A stretch of 64,000 nucleotides of DNA. Origin: Stagnimonas sp965279705 (GTDB lineage Bacteria > Pseudomonadota > Gammaproteobacteria > Nevskiales > Nevskiaceae). The notes under the pieces were generated by a model. The model was not told the origin of the DNA, did not search any database, and worked only from the letters and a program-made list of their open reading frames with translations. Position numbers and translations under genes: made by a program. Below, one piece after another: positions 1 through 8,281 of this stretch (position 1 is the stretch's first letter; each line of letters begins with the position of its first letter). Location of the stretch: positions 124,001-188,000 of the forward strand of contig OZ257257.1 in the NCBI GenBank assembly GCA_965279705.1, in the 5' to 3' direction.

Positions 1-1
1 G

Positions 2-85
2 GACTTTGCCGCTGCCTGGACGAAGGTGATGAACCTCGACCGCTTTGATGAGAGCGCACGCACGACACAGGTCGCTGCGAAGTGA
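2..85 (+). CDS. katG: Catalase-peroxidase KatG, C-terminal end only
   Basis: The first 27 codons of the window read DFAAAWTKVMNLDRFD and continue to a TGA at 83-85. The run AWTKVMNLDRFD is the very conserved C-terminus of bifunctional catalase-peroxidases, haem enzymes that remove hydrogen peroxide. The rest of the gene lies left of the window. A strong terminator follows within 25 bases, so katG ends its transcript here. OxyR, the usual activator of katG, is encoded 39 kb away at 39070-40014. The identification rests on a short but highly characteristic tail. Confidence 0.85.
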   Translation, partial: DFAAAWTKVMNLDRFDESARTTQVAAK

Positions 86-103
86 GCTGAGTCCTCTGTT
101 GTG

Positions 104-136
104 AAAAAGGCGGCGCAGGAAGCGCCGCCTTTTTTT
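104..136. terminator. Bidirectional intrinsic terminator between katG and a convergent lipoprotein gene
   Basis: An 8-bp GC-rich stem (GGCGGCGC at 109-116 with GCGCCGCC at 122-129, loop AGGAA) is followed by seven T residues (130-136). It is preceded by five A residues (104-108), so it can terminate transcription arriving from either side. It lies between two convergent genes. Confidence 0.9.
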
Positions 137-155
137 ATGTGCGCCGCCCGAGTGT

Positions 156-1976
156 TCAGCGCACGAACATCCAGTCTGCTGTTTGCACGCGGCCGTTCGC
201 GGTTTTGTCGAACACCAGCGCCACGCCCGTGACGCGCGCCAAGTCCACGCCCGCAAATGCCGCCAACGGAAAGTGACTGCTGTAGAGCAGCGTGCGCCGA
301 CTGCCGCTGCTGGCATAGGGGTCGCCCGGTGCCAGGCCCAGCGCATCGGTCCACTGCGCAGCTTCGATGCGCGCGCTCTTGCCGGATGCGTCGGTGAGCA
401 CGATGCCGAAATCCTGTCCCGTTGCGGGGTTGGCTCCGGCGGCAAAGTCGAGTGCCATGCGCAGGCTGAAGAGGCGGTAGCTGCGCAAGTCCTGTGCGGG
501 GAATTGCTGCATGAGCTTCGCGCCAGTAATCGTCCACGTCAGCGCGAGTTGCGGGATGCGCGAAAAGGTTGGATCAGCCGGGCAGCCGTGGCCGCCGCTG
601 GGCGGGTTGTCGCCGCCGTCGTCCGGCGTGCAGAAGCTGCTGGCCGAGAAACCGCTCAGGCTGGTGCTGCCGCCCAGCGCGTTGCTGCTGAGCGCGGCGT
701 TGCCATCGAACGAGGAGATCAACAAGCGCTCCGCAGGCGGTGCGCTGCGCACGGTGAGAAAGCGTGCGGGGCAGCCATCGACACCATCCGGGCACAGGCT
801 GCCGGGCAAGCCGGTGCGGCCAGCCCACAAGGGCGCGAAGGCCGTCTCGCCACCAACGAAATAGCGGAAGAAGCTGGTCATGAAAAACGCCAGCTGCGCC
901 TGTTGCGCGGGCACATCGTCGCGGGCGCTGGTGGTGGCCATGCTGCCGCACTGCGCGTCCATCTGTGAGGCATCCTGCAGCGACCAGTCGTCGGTGCCGG
1001 TCCACTCGGTGTTGAAGTAGTTGTGGTTGGCACCCATCGGCACGAACAGAAAACGCAGGCCGCTGGCATCGGTGCGCAGGCGGTTCCTGTCGAGGTAGAA
1101 GGCACTGAAGAAATCCGAGGCGTCGCCATCGCAATACCCATGCGCTGCACCCCAGACCACGCCGGGGGCCACCTCGTAATCGGTGGCCCCGATGTTGAGA
1201 CCGCCGGTGTCGGCCGCGAGCCCGAACAGGGCCTTGATGCCGAACTGCTGGGCGAGCGGACGCTTCAAGTTTTCCTGCCCGGCCTTCAGCACGCCGATAC
1301 CGCCGCGCGAGTGGCCCATCAAACCGACGCGGGTGAAATCGAGATGGCCCTTGAGCGAGTCGAAGCCATTGCTACCTGCCGTGTCGATGGCGCGAAAGCG
1401 GTTGAGATGTTCGAGTGCGAGTTGCGCACGCGCGAGCGCACCGCGATCGGTCGGCGCGGTGTTGTCGTGATCGTTCACATCGTTGAGGTCGATGGAGAGC
1501 ACCACATAGCCCTGCGTCGCGAGTCGCTCGGCTGCGGCGTTGTAGCCGGTGTAGCTGGGCGCGGATTCGATCACCACCAGGCCGGTCGGGCAGTCGTCGT
1601 CGCCGATGCCGGTCAGCGCCACACCGCCGATGGCGAGCTGGCAGGTCTGGTGCCTGCCATGTAGCCACACCAGCACAGGCACGCGCAGGCCAGCGGGCAG
1701 GTTCTGCGGCATCCAGGCGATGCCGTGCATATCGCTCTCGTAGCTGCCGCCGCTCACTTCATCGCTGACGGTGATGCGGCCAAAGTGGTAGTCGCTGCTC
1801 ACCGCCGTGTAGGCGCCGGGTTGCGTGCTGTCGGGGGCGATCTGGTCGTAGATCTTCGGCGTGGCGCCGGGCGCGGTCACTGGCGGCGCAGGCGCGTTCA
1901 CCACCGTACGCGGCTGCGAATCACCGCAGGCCGAAAGCAAAGCAGTACAGAGCAGAACGGCAGGGTAGAGGCGCAT
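156..1976 (-). CDS. Secreted alpha/beta-hydrolase lipoprotein with C-terminal extension
   Basis: The 606-residue protein starts at an ATG (1974-1976) that gives a clean lipoprotein signal: MRLYP, a hydrophobic stretch, and a lipobox LSAC with the lipidated Cys at residue 17. A longer frame upstream lacks such a signal, so this start is preferred. The hydrolase core includes VWLHGRHQ near residue 103 (oxyanion region) and the nucleophile elbow GHSRGG near 221-226 with Ser223. The last ~200 residues look like a beta-rich accessory domain. It probably acts on an ester or polyester outside the inner membrane; the substrate is unknown. It is divergent from a second alpha/beta hydrolase at 2060. 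Confidence 0.75.
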   Translation of the reverse strand: MRLYPAVLLCTALLSACGDSQPRTVVNAPAPPVTAPGATPKIYDQIAPDSTQPGAYTAVSSDYHFGRITVSDEVSGGSYESDMHGIAWMPQNLPAGLRVPVLVWLHGRHQTCQLAIGGVALTGIGDDDCPTGLVVIESAPSYTGYNAAAERLATQGYVVLSIDLNDVNDHDNTAPTDRGALARAQLALEHLNRFRAIDTAGSNGFDSLKGHLDFTRVGLMGHSRGGIGVLKAGQENLKRPLAQQFGIKALFGLAADTGGLNIGATDYEVAPGVVWGAAHGYCDGDASDFFSAFYLDRNRLRTDASGLRFLFVPMGANHNYFNTEWTGTDDWSLQDASQMDAQCGSMATTSARDDVPAQQAQLAFFMTSFFRYFVGGETAFAPLWAGRTGLPGSLCPDGVDGCPARFLTVRSAPPAERLLISSFDGNAALSSNALGGSTSLSGFSASSFCTPDDGGDNPPSGGHGCPADPTFSRIPQLALTWTITGAKLMQQFPAQDLRSYRLFSLRMALDFAAGANPATGQDFGIVLTDASGKSARIEAAQWTDALGLAPGDPYASSGSRRTLLYSSHFPLAAFAGVDLARVTGVALVFDKTANGRVQTADWMFVR

Positions 1977-2059
1977 GGCAGACGAGCAGATGAGGTGACC
2001 CTGAGCCCCGCGAGAAGCGTGCCAGACTGTTCGGCACGATCCACTCACCGCTTGAACTC

Positions 2060-2848
2060 ATGCGCGACAAACCGCTGCTGCTCGCTCCGCCGCCGCGCAT
2101 GGCACTGCTGGGCGAGGTGCGAGTGCTGCGCGACCTGGCGTTGATGCTGCCGGCGCTCTACCGGCCCGTGACGTCACCACGCTTTGCAGGCGCAAGCCCG
2201 GTGCTGGTGCTGCCCGGCTACGGCGCGGGCGATGCCTCGACCTACCCGCTGCGCCGCCACCTCGCGCGGCATGGTGTGGTTTGTGAGGGCTGGGGCTTGG
2301 GCGTGAATCGCGCGGGCCTCAACCTCAAGCACACCCTGGCCGATCTGCATCCGAGCTGGGGCGCGCCGCAGAAGCAGCCGTATCGCGGAGAGGGCGGCGT
2401 GGCCTACCTCTGCACACGCATGGTCGAGCACGTCGCGCGCCGCGCCGAGGCGCTGGGTGAGCCACTGACCCTCGTGGGCTGGAGTCTGGGCGGCACCATC
2501 GCCCGCGAGGTGGCGCGCGATCTGCCGCAGGCGGTGAACCGCGTCATCACCATGGGCTCGCCGATCATCGGTGGCCCCAAATACACCGCCGCGGCCACTG
2601 CGCTGCGCCGCCTGGGGCTGGATCTGGACTGGATCGAAGCGCAGGTCGCAGCGCGCGATACGCGGCCGATCCAGCAGCCGCTGATCAGCATCATCAGCCG
2701 CAGCGATGGCATCGTCGGCCGTGCCGCCTCCATCGACCGCATCAGCCCGCGCGTGCAGCACATCGAAGTTGCGGCTTCACATCTCGGCCTCGGCTTCAAC
2801 CCGCTGGTGTGGGCACATGTGCTGGAGGCGATCTCGCAGCCGCTCTAG
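2060..2848 (+). CDS. Alpha/beta-hydrolase, lipase-like
   Basis: A 262-residue protein without a signal peptide, so presumably cytoplasmic. The oxyanion-side motif LVLPGYGAGD lies near residue 50 and the nucleophile elbow GWSLGG near residue 140. The phrase TMGSPIIGG after the elbow is typical of bacterial triacylglycerol lipase/esterase relatives (PGAP1/lipase class). It is divergent from the lipoprotein hydrolase at 156-1976 and its stop overlaps the stop of the convergent DNA ligase by 4 bases. The substrate cannot be told from sequence. Confidence 0.75.
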   Translation: MRDKPLLLAPPPRMALLGEVRVLRDLALMLPALYRPVTSPRFAGASPVLVLPGYGAGDASTYPLRRHLARHGVVCEGWGLGVNRAGLNLKHTLADLHPSWGAPQKQPYRGEGGVAYLCTRMVEHVARRAEALGEPLTLVGWSLGGTIAREVARDLPQAVNRVITMGSPIIGGPKYTAAATALRRLGLDLDWIEAQVAARDTRPIQQPLISIISRSDGIVGRAASIDRISPRVQHIEVAASHLGLGFNPLVWAHVLEAISQPL

Positions 2849-4440
2849 TCTTGTTTGAGCAGCGACTTGAGGCTGTCGAGCGTATCGGCCTCGGCCGCCG
2901 GTTTGTCGGTGCGCCAGCGTGCGATGCGAGGGAAGCGCAGCGCCACACCGGCCTTGTGCCGCGTGCTGACCTGGATGCCCTCGAAGGCGATCTCGAATAC
3001 CTGTAGCGGCTCGACGCTGCGCACGGGGCCGAAGGTTTCGCGGGTGTGCTGGCGAATCCAGCGGTCCATCTTCAGCAGCTCTTCGTCGGTGAGGCCGGAA
3101 TAGGCCTTGGCGACCGGCACCAGCAACTCGCCGCTCCAGACCGCCAGCGTGTAATCGGTATAGAGATTGGCGCGCCGCCCGTGCCCGGCCTGGGCGTAGA
3201 GCAGCACGCAATCGACGGTGAGCGCACCGACTTTCCACTTGAACCATGCGCCGCGCTTGCGGCCGGTTTGATAGCTGCTGTCGAGGCGCTTGAGCATCAG
3301 GCCTTCGACGCCGCGCGCGCGGGCTTCATCACGCAATAGCGCAAGCGCGGGCCAGTCGCCGATGACGCGTTGCGAGATGCGAAGGCCATGGGTCGCCGCT
3401 AGCAACTCAAGCCGCGTACGGCGCCCGCTTAAGGAACGCTCGCGCCAGTCTTCACCGGCGTATTCCAGCAGGTCATAGGCGAGCAGGGTCACGGGTGCAT
3501 CGGCGAGCAGCTTCTTGCCGACGGTCTTGCGGCCGATGCGCTTTTGCAGCAGGGCAAACGGCAGTGCGGCCTCATCGCGCCAAGCGAGGATTTCGCCATC
3601 CACCACCGTGCCATCGGGCCATTGCGCGGCGAGTGCTTCCACCTCGGGGAAGCGGCCGTTCAACAGCTCCTCGCCGCGGCTCCACACCCAGGTCTGACCC
3701 TCGCGGCGGATCACCTGCGCGCGGATGCCATCCCACTTCCATTCCGCCAAGTAGTCAGCAGATTCGCCCAGCGATTCGGGGGTGTTTTCCAGCGGCGAGG
3801 CGAGGCAGAAGGGATACGGCTGGCTCGGGTCGCGCACCGTCTCGCCCAAGGGTGCGCGCAGCGCCGCATAACTTGCCGCACTCGGCTGCCAGTCGCCTGC
3901 GAGGCGCTGCTGCACCAGCGGTGCGGGCAAGCCGGCTTGCTCGGCGAGCGCACGCGCGGCGAGCCCCGCCGAGACGCCGACGCGCAACGATCCCGTCAGC
4001 AGTTTGGTGAACAGGTAACAGGCCTCGCGCGGCAGCGTGGCCCACTCTTGCAGCACGGCGTCACGCTGCTGTTGCGGCGCTTGCGCAGCCAGCGCTTGTA
4101 GCGCGGCAATTGCCGCGCTCAGCGTGGGCGCTTGCTCGCGTCGTGCCAGCGGCTGTGCGGTGTCTAGCAACAGGGCGATGGTCTCGGCCAGATCGCCCAC
4201 CTGCGCATAGCTCGCCTCCACCAAGGCGGGGGACAGCAACGTGACTTCGCCCACCCATTGCCGCAGCAGCGTCGGTGCAATCAAGCGCTTCAGGCGGTTG
4301 CCGAGCAACAGCCACAGAGCCCAGGCCTTGTCGGCATCGGCGACGTCATCATCCCCAAAGTACGCGCGCAGGGCCGCCACTTTCTCGCCGGTGGCGGTGG
4401 TGGCATCAAGCTGCTGATAGAGCTGAGCGAAGCGGCGCAT
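2845..4440 (-). CDS. ATP-dependent DNA ligase (Lig of the Lhr-Lig-Exo-Pe repair module)
   Basis: A 531-residue ligase that seals nicks using ATP. The N-terminal helical DNA-binding domain covers about residues 1-200, the adenylation domain contains EWKWDGIR with the adenylated Lys235 (motif I KxDG), and an OB domain closes the protein. This is the family called ligase-associated or cisplatin-damage-response ligase. In many bacteria it sits with an Lhr-type helicase, a metallo-beta-lactamase exonuclease and a phosphoesterase. Here only the exonuclease is nearby (7238-8281), separated by unrelated genes; the helicase and phosphoesterase are not in the window. It is distinct from the essential NAD-dependent LigA. 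Confidence 0.9.
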   Translation of the reverse strand: MRRFAQLYQQLDATTATGEKVAALRAYFGDDDVADADKAWALWLLLGNRLKRLIAPTLLRQWVGEVTLLSPALVEASYAQVGDLAETIALLLDTAQPLARREQAPTLSAAIAALQALAAQAPQQQRDAVLQEWATLPREACYLFTKLLTGSLRVGVSAGLAARALAEQAGLPAPLVQQRLAGDWQPSAASYAALRAPLGETVRDPSQPYPFCLASPLENTPESLGESADYLAEWKWDGIRAQVIRREGQTWVWSRGEELLNGRFPEVEALAAQWPDGTVVDGEILAWRDEAALPFALLQKRIGRKTVGKKLLADAPVTLLAYDLLEYAGEDWRERSLSGRRTRLELLAATHGLRISQRVIGDWPALALLRDEARARGVEGLMLKRLDSSYQTGRKRGAWFKWKVGALTVDCVLLYAQAGHGRRANLYTDYTLAVWSGELLVPVAKAYSGLTDEELLKMDRWIRQHTRETFGPVRSVEPLQVFEIAFEGIQVSTRHKAGVALRFPRIARWRTDKPAAEADTLDSLKSLLKQD

Positions 4441-4512
4441 GGGGTAATTTTGCAGGATGCGTTCTGAATGCTCACGAGCATCTGCTCAACGCAGCACATC
4501 GTAGAGTTCAGC

Positions 4513-6039
4513 ATGAGCAAACTCCTTCGCGCTGCACTCTCTGCCTTGCTGCTGCTCTGTGCCGCGCCACTGCTGGCTGCCGAGCGCGTTGACCTGCCGT
4601 GGCGGCCGTTCACGCCGGCGCTGTTCGCGCAGGCCAAGGCCGAGAACAAGCCGGTGTTTCTTTACCTCGAAGCCGTGTGGTGCCACTGGTGCCATGTGAT
4701 GCAGGCAAAGACTTTTCCCGATGCTGGTGTGCAGAAGCGGCTCGGTGAGCAATGGTTGATTGCGAGTGTCGATCACGATGCCGACCCGCTGCTCGCCAAC
4801 CGCTATCGCGACTACGGCTGGCCGGCGCTGATCTTCTTCAACGCGCAGGGGCAGGAGGTGGCGAAGCGTGCCGGGTTTTTGAGTGCGGATGATTTCAGCG
4901 CCCTGCTCGATGCGGTGGTCGCCGACCCGACGCCCGAACAATCCGCCCGCGATGAGCAGGTGAATGCGCCGCCCATCAGCACGCTGCCGGAGGATTTGCG
5001 CACCACGCTTGAAGCCGCGCATCGCGCGGCCTACGACACCCAGCAGGGCAGCCTGAAACTGGCGCAGAAATATCTCGACCGCGACAGCGTGGAATACGCA
5101 CTGACGCGCGCCGCCGCGGGCAACAAGACTGAAGCGCGGCGCGCCCGGCAGACGCTCGATGCCGCGCGCGCGCTGATCGACCCGGTGTGGGGCGGCATGT
5201 ATCAGTACTCCACGCACGGCGACTGGCGGCACCCGCACTTTGAAAAAATCATGCGCACGCAGGCTGGGGCGCTACGGCTCTACGCGCAGTCCTATGCACT
5301 GACCAAGAACACGCGCGATCTGCGTAGCGCGAACGCCATCCGCGATTACTTGCTCACGTTCTTGCGCGATGCCGATACCAGCGCGTTTCACGGCACTCAG
5401 GATGCTGATGTGGTGCAGGGCGAGAAGGCACACGATTACTTCAGGCTGGGCGACAAAGCGCGCCGCAAAATCGGCATGCCGCGCATCGACTCGCATTTAT
5501 ATGCGCAGGAAAACGGTCTGGCGATCGAGGCCTTGGTGGCGCTCTACAAGGCGGGGGGCGATGCCGATACGCTGTGCGCGGCGACTGTTGCGGCGAACTG
5601 GGTGTTGAAACATCGCGCCTTGCCGGATGGCCGTTTCGCACATGAATCCGATGCCGGTCTCTATCTAGGCGACACGCTCTACATGGCCCGCGCTGCACTC
5701 GCTTTGCACAGCGTGACGCGCGACGCCGAGTGGCTTGCTATTGCCGAACGCGCCGCAGTGGCAATGGCTACGCATTTTTCAGCGGAGGGCGGCGGCTATC
5801 TCACCGGCATCCCCGCCGGTGCAGCATTGCCACCACCGCGGGTGACGGAAGAAAATATCAATGCCGCGCGCTTTTACGCTGCACTCGCAAAAGCCATCGG
5901 CAAGGCCGAATACCTTGCCGATGGACGTCATGCACTGCGCTGGCTGGCGCTGCCGGCAGTTGCCAGCGGCACGCTTACTGAGCCGGGCATTTTGCTGGCG
6001 GCAGACGAACTGGCCGCTGCCGAACAAGCCACGCGCTAG
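4513..6039 (+). CDS. Exported thioredoxin-fold protein with DUF255-like CHWC motif
   Basis: A 508-residue protein. The chosen ATG at 4513 opens a normal Sec signal (MSKLLRAALSALLLL then APLLAAE); a start at 4468 would put 15 extra residues in front. After the signal comes a thioredoxin-like domain with WCHWCHVM near residue 50, the hallmark of the DUF255/YyaL group. The remaining ~370 residues look like a helical toroid of the AGE/glycosidase-like type found in those proteins. It is probably a periplasmic redox or thiol-handling protein of unknown partner. It is divergent from the ligase, with 72 bases between starts. Confidence 0.75.
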   Translation: MSKLLRAALSALLLLCAAPLLAAERVDLPWRPFTPALFAQAKAENKPVFLYLEAVWCHWCHVMQAKTFPDAGVQKRLGEQWLIASVDHDADPLLANRYRDYGWPALIFFNAQGQEVAKRAGFLSADDFSALLDAVVADPTPEQSARDEQVNAPPISTLPEDLRTTLEAAHRAAYDTQQGSLKLAQKYLDRDSVEYALTRAAAGNKTEARRARQTLDAARALIDPVWGGMYQYSTHGDWRHPHFEKIMRTQAGALRLYAQSYALTKNTRDLRSANAIRDYLLTFLRDADTSAFHGTQDADVVQGEKAHDYFRLGDKARRKIGMPRIDSHLYAQENGLAIEALVALYKAGGDADTLCAATVAANWVLKHRALPDGRFAHESDAGLYLGDTLYMARAALALHSVTRDAEWLAIAERAAVAMATHFSAEGGGYLTGIPAGAALPPPRVTEENINAARFYAALAKAIGKAEYLADGRHALRWLALPAVASGTLTEPGILLAADELAAAEQATR

Positions 6040-6209
6040 CGATTGGTTTGTGCGAGTTGCATGCTGGTCACAAGTGCAGCATCCGGTGCGCCGCCCGCGG
6101 TCTGGAAGGACAAGGCCGGCAGTGCCAACAGGCAGACAGTGAACCAGGTGTGGCGGCGCTTGCGGGCGCGGGCGAGCAGGGCAAGGCGGGGAGCATAGTC
6201 GTAGGGCAT
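6036..6209 (-). CDS. Hypothetical 57-residue membrane-anchored peptide
   Basis: A short frame starting MPYDYAPRLALLARARKRRH, then a hydrophobic segment (about residues 22-35) and a polar tail. A GGAG Shine-Dalgarno lies 8 bases before the ATG at 6207-6209. The basic block before the hydrophobic segment would orient it with its N-terminus inside. Its stop overlaps the stop of the convergent DUF255 gene. It has no recognisable family. It could be a real small protein encoded behind the WYL regulator, or chance; the ribosome site favours real. Confidence 0.45.
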   Translation of the reverse strand: MPYDYAPRLALLARARKRRHTWFTVCLLALPALSFQTAGGAPDAALVTSMQLAQTNR

Positions 6210-6278
6210 TTCAGGTTCTCCGTGGGGCGGGGACACCCACTATCTCGGCCCATCGGCTCAAAACCTGAGCCGCAGTTT

Positions 6279-7241
6279 TTACTTCGCGTATTGCGCGAGT
6301 GCGGCCTTGAGCCTTGCGGCGACGGCTTTGCGCAAGGTGGGCGGGCCGATCACTTCCACATCTTCGCCGTGGCGCAGCAGATCCATCACCAGCTCTTCGT
6401 GGCGGTGATAGGGAAAGCGCAGGTGCCAGCTTCCATCGGCGCTGCGTTCGCCCACTTGCGCTGGGTGCCATTGCTCGTCGGCCACCCAGCGCGCGGCCTT
6501 GGCCGTGAACAGCAGTTCGGCGGTATGCGTCGCCGCACCCGAGAAAATGCCGTAGCTGCTGGCGAGCACGGCATCGAGCGCGCTTGCGGGTTCGTCTTGC
6601 GCTGGGGTCAGCAGCTCGCGCGCTTCGTTGAGACGCTCCACCGCGAAGCTGCGCAGCGCGTTGCGCGTGTGGCACCAGGCATCGAGATACCAGCGGTCGC
6701 GATAGTGGGTGAGGCGCTGCGGCGAGAGTTCGCGCACGGTGATCTCATCCGACTCGCGGCCGTGATAGCGCACGCTCAGGCGACGGCGACGCACCAGTGC
6801 ACTGGCGACGGTGCCGAAGGCACTGCCTGCTTCGCGGCGCGTGGCGCCCAGCAGGCGCAGGCGTTGTGGCCAATCTGGCAGGGCCGCCTGCGCGCCGAGC
6901 AGTGCACGCGCCTTGCTGCGGATGGGGGCGAGCTGCTCCGACAACAGGCCGGGCGCAGTGCCTTGCAACAGGTTCTCGAACACCAGCAGTGCAGTGAGTT
7001 CGCCGGCATTGAGCCAGAAGCCCGGCAGCTCGAATTGCACAGCGCCGTCGCGCGCGTAAAACACGCCGTGGCTGCGGGCGCGAATCAGCGGCGCGCCGAA
7101 CTCTTCTTCCAGCTGCGTGAGCACGCGCTTGAGCGTGGCGGTGGAGCACTCCAGCCGCTGCTGCAATTCCGCAAACGGAATCGGCGTGCGGCGATTGCTG
7201 AGGATGCGATGACAGCGGATGAGGTGCGCGAGCGTGCTCAT
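6279..7241 (-). CDS. WYL-domain transcriptional regulator (YafY/DeoR type)
   Basis: A 320-residue protein with an N-terminal winged helix-turn-helix (about residues 1-60, CSTATLKRVLTQLEEEFG being the recognition region) and a WYL domain in which the literal W184-Y185-L186 triad is present (RDRWYLDAW). WYL regulators often respond to nucleic-acid ligands and DNA damage, as PafBC and DriD do. Its start overlaps the stop of the repair exonuclease by ATGA, so it is co-translated with that gene. It may control the exonuclease/ligase genes or the operon itself, but its ligand and targets are unknown. Confidence 0.88.
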   Translation of the reverse strand: MSTLAHLIRCHRILSNRRTPIPFAELQQRLECSTATLKRVLTQLEEEFGAPLIRARSHGVFYARDGAVQFELPGFWLNAGELTALLVFENLLQGTAPGLLSEQLAPIRSKARALLGAQAALPDWPQRLRLLGATRREAGSAFGTVASALVRRRRLSVRYHGRESDEITVRELSPQRLTHYRDRWYLDAWCHTRNALRSFAVERLNEARELLTPAQDEPASALDAVLASSYGIFSGAATHTAELLFTAKAARWVADEQWHPAQVGERSADGSWHLRFPYHRHEELVMDLLRHGEDVEVIGPPTLRKAVAARLKAALAQYAK

Positions 7242-8281
7242 GCCGATTCAGTGGTGGTCGCGCCCTGCTCGCCCTCGAACGCGGTCTTGAGTTCGGCGGC
7301 GTCGATGCCTTTTTCTCTGAGATACGCAATCAGCGCATCGGTATTGCCGTGGGTGGCGAGCACGCGCTTGGCACCGGTCTCTTCAATGGTGCGGATCAAG
7401 CCCGGCCAGTCGGTGTGGTCGCTCATGGTGAAGCCGCGGTCGTAGGACTCGCGGCGTCGGGTGCCGCGCAGGCGCATCCAACCGCTGGCGAAGCCGCTGC
7501 TGTACGGCGCGAAGCGGCGCATCCACGGCGTGCCGCTCGCCCCTGGTGGCGCGAGAATGAGGCGGCCTGCGAATACCGCGCCCTTGGGCGGTGTGCCCAC
7601 CGCTTCGGTCGGCATCATCTTCACGCCTGCCTTGCGGTAGACCTCGACCAGCGGCGTCATCGCGCCATGCAACAGCACGGGTTCCACGTCGCCGCGCGCG
7701 AGGGCGTCGGCGTCGAAGAAGCGGGTGAGTTCAGCCAGTACGCGCTGCGCCTTGCCGAGCGCGTAGCAGAACAGCACCGCGGTCTGCCCTGAAGCTTTGC
7801 ACTGCTGCCACCAGTCGAAGATTTGCTGCGCGACGACGGCGGGCGCATCCCAGCGATACACCGGCAAAGCGAACGTCGCCTCGGTGATGAAAGTGTCGCA
7901 ACGCACCGGCTCGAACGGCGCACAACTCGGATCGGCGCAACGCTTGTAGTCGCCGCTCACCACCCAGGTTTCGCCTGCGACTTCGATGCGCACCTGTGCG
8001 CTGCCCAGCACGTGGCCGGCGGGGTGCAGTGACACCGTCGCACTGCCCATCGTGATGCGCTCTCCGTAGTCGAGCAGCGTCATCGCGCTGTCGCGGCCGA
8101 CGCGCGCGCGCATCAAACCTTCGCCCGTTTTCGTGGCCCAGTAGTGGCCCATGCCGGGCCGTGCATGGTCGGCGTGGCCGTGGGTGATGACCGCACGCGG
8201 CACCTTGCGGTGCGGGTCGATGTGGAAGTCGCCAGCGGGGCAGTAGAGGCCGCTGTCGGTGGCGATGACAAGATCGCTCAT
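7238..8281 (-). CDS. Ligase-associated DNA-damage-response exonuclease (metallo-beta-lactamase/beta-CASP-like)
   Basis: A 347-residue metal-dependent nuclease. The signature HGHADHAR at residues 34-41 supplies His/Asp metal ligands (H34, H36, D38, H39). A later SDHTDWPGL near residue 300 and VLATHGNTDAL continue the metallo-beta-lactamase pattern. The family is the Exo partner of the ATP-dependent Lig1-type ligase encoded at 2845-4440. The gene overlaps waaA upstream (ATGA at 8278-8281) and the WYL regulator downstream (ATGA at 7238-7241), so these three genes form one tight unit. Confidence 0.9.
   Translation of the reverse strand: MSDLVIATDSGLYCPAGDFHIDPHRKVPRAVITHGHADHARPGMGHYWATKTGEGLMRARVGRDSAMTLLDYGERITMGSATVSLHPAGHVLGSAQVRIEVAGETWVVSGDYKRCADPSCAPFEPVRCDTFITEATFALPVYRWDAPAVVAQQIFDWWQQCKASGQTAVLFCYALGKAQRVLAELTRFFDADALARGDVEPVLLHGAMTPLVEVYRKAGVKMMPTEAVGTPPKGAVFAGRLILAPPGASGTPWMRRFAPYSSGFASGWMRLRGTRRRESYDRGFTMSDHTDWPGLIRTIEETGAKRVLATHGNTDALIAYLREKGIDAAELKTAFEGEQGATTTESA

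Noticed and set aside
6048..7445. Plus-strand frame of 465 codons opposite the WYL regulator
   Set aside because: Covers the whole WYL gene and part of the exonuclease in antisense and shows no domain.
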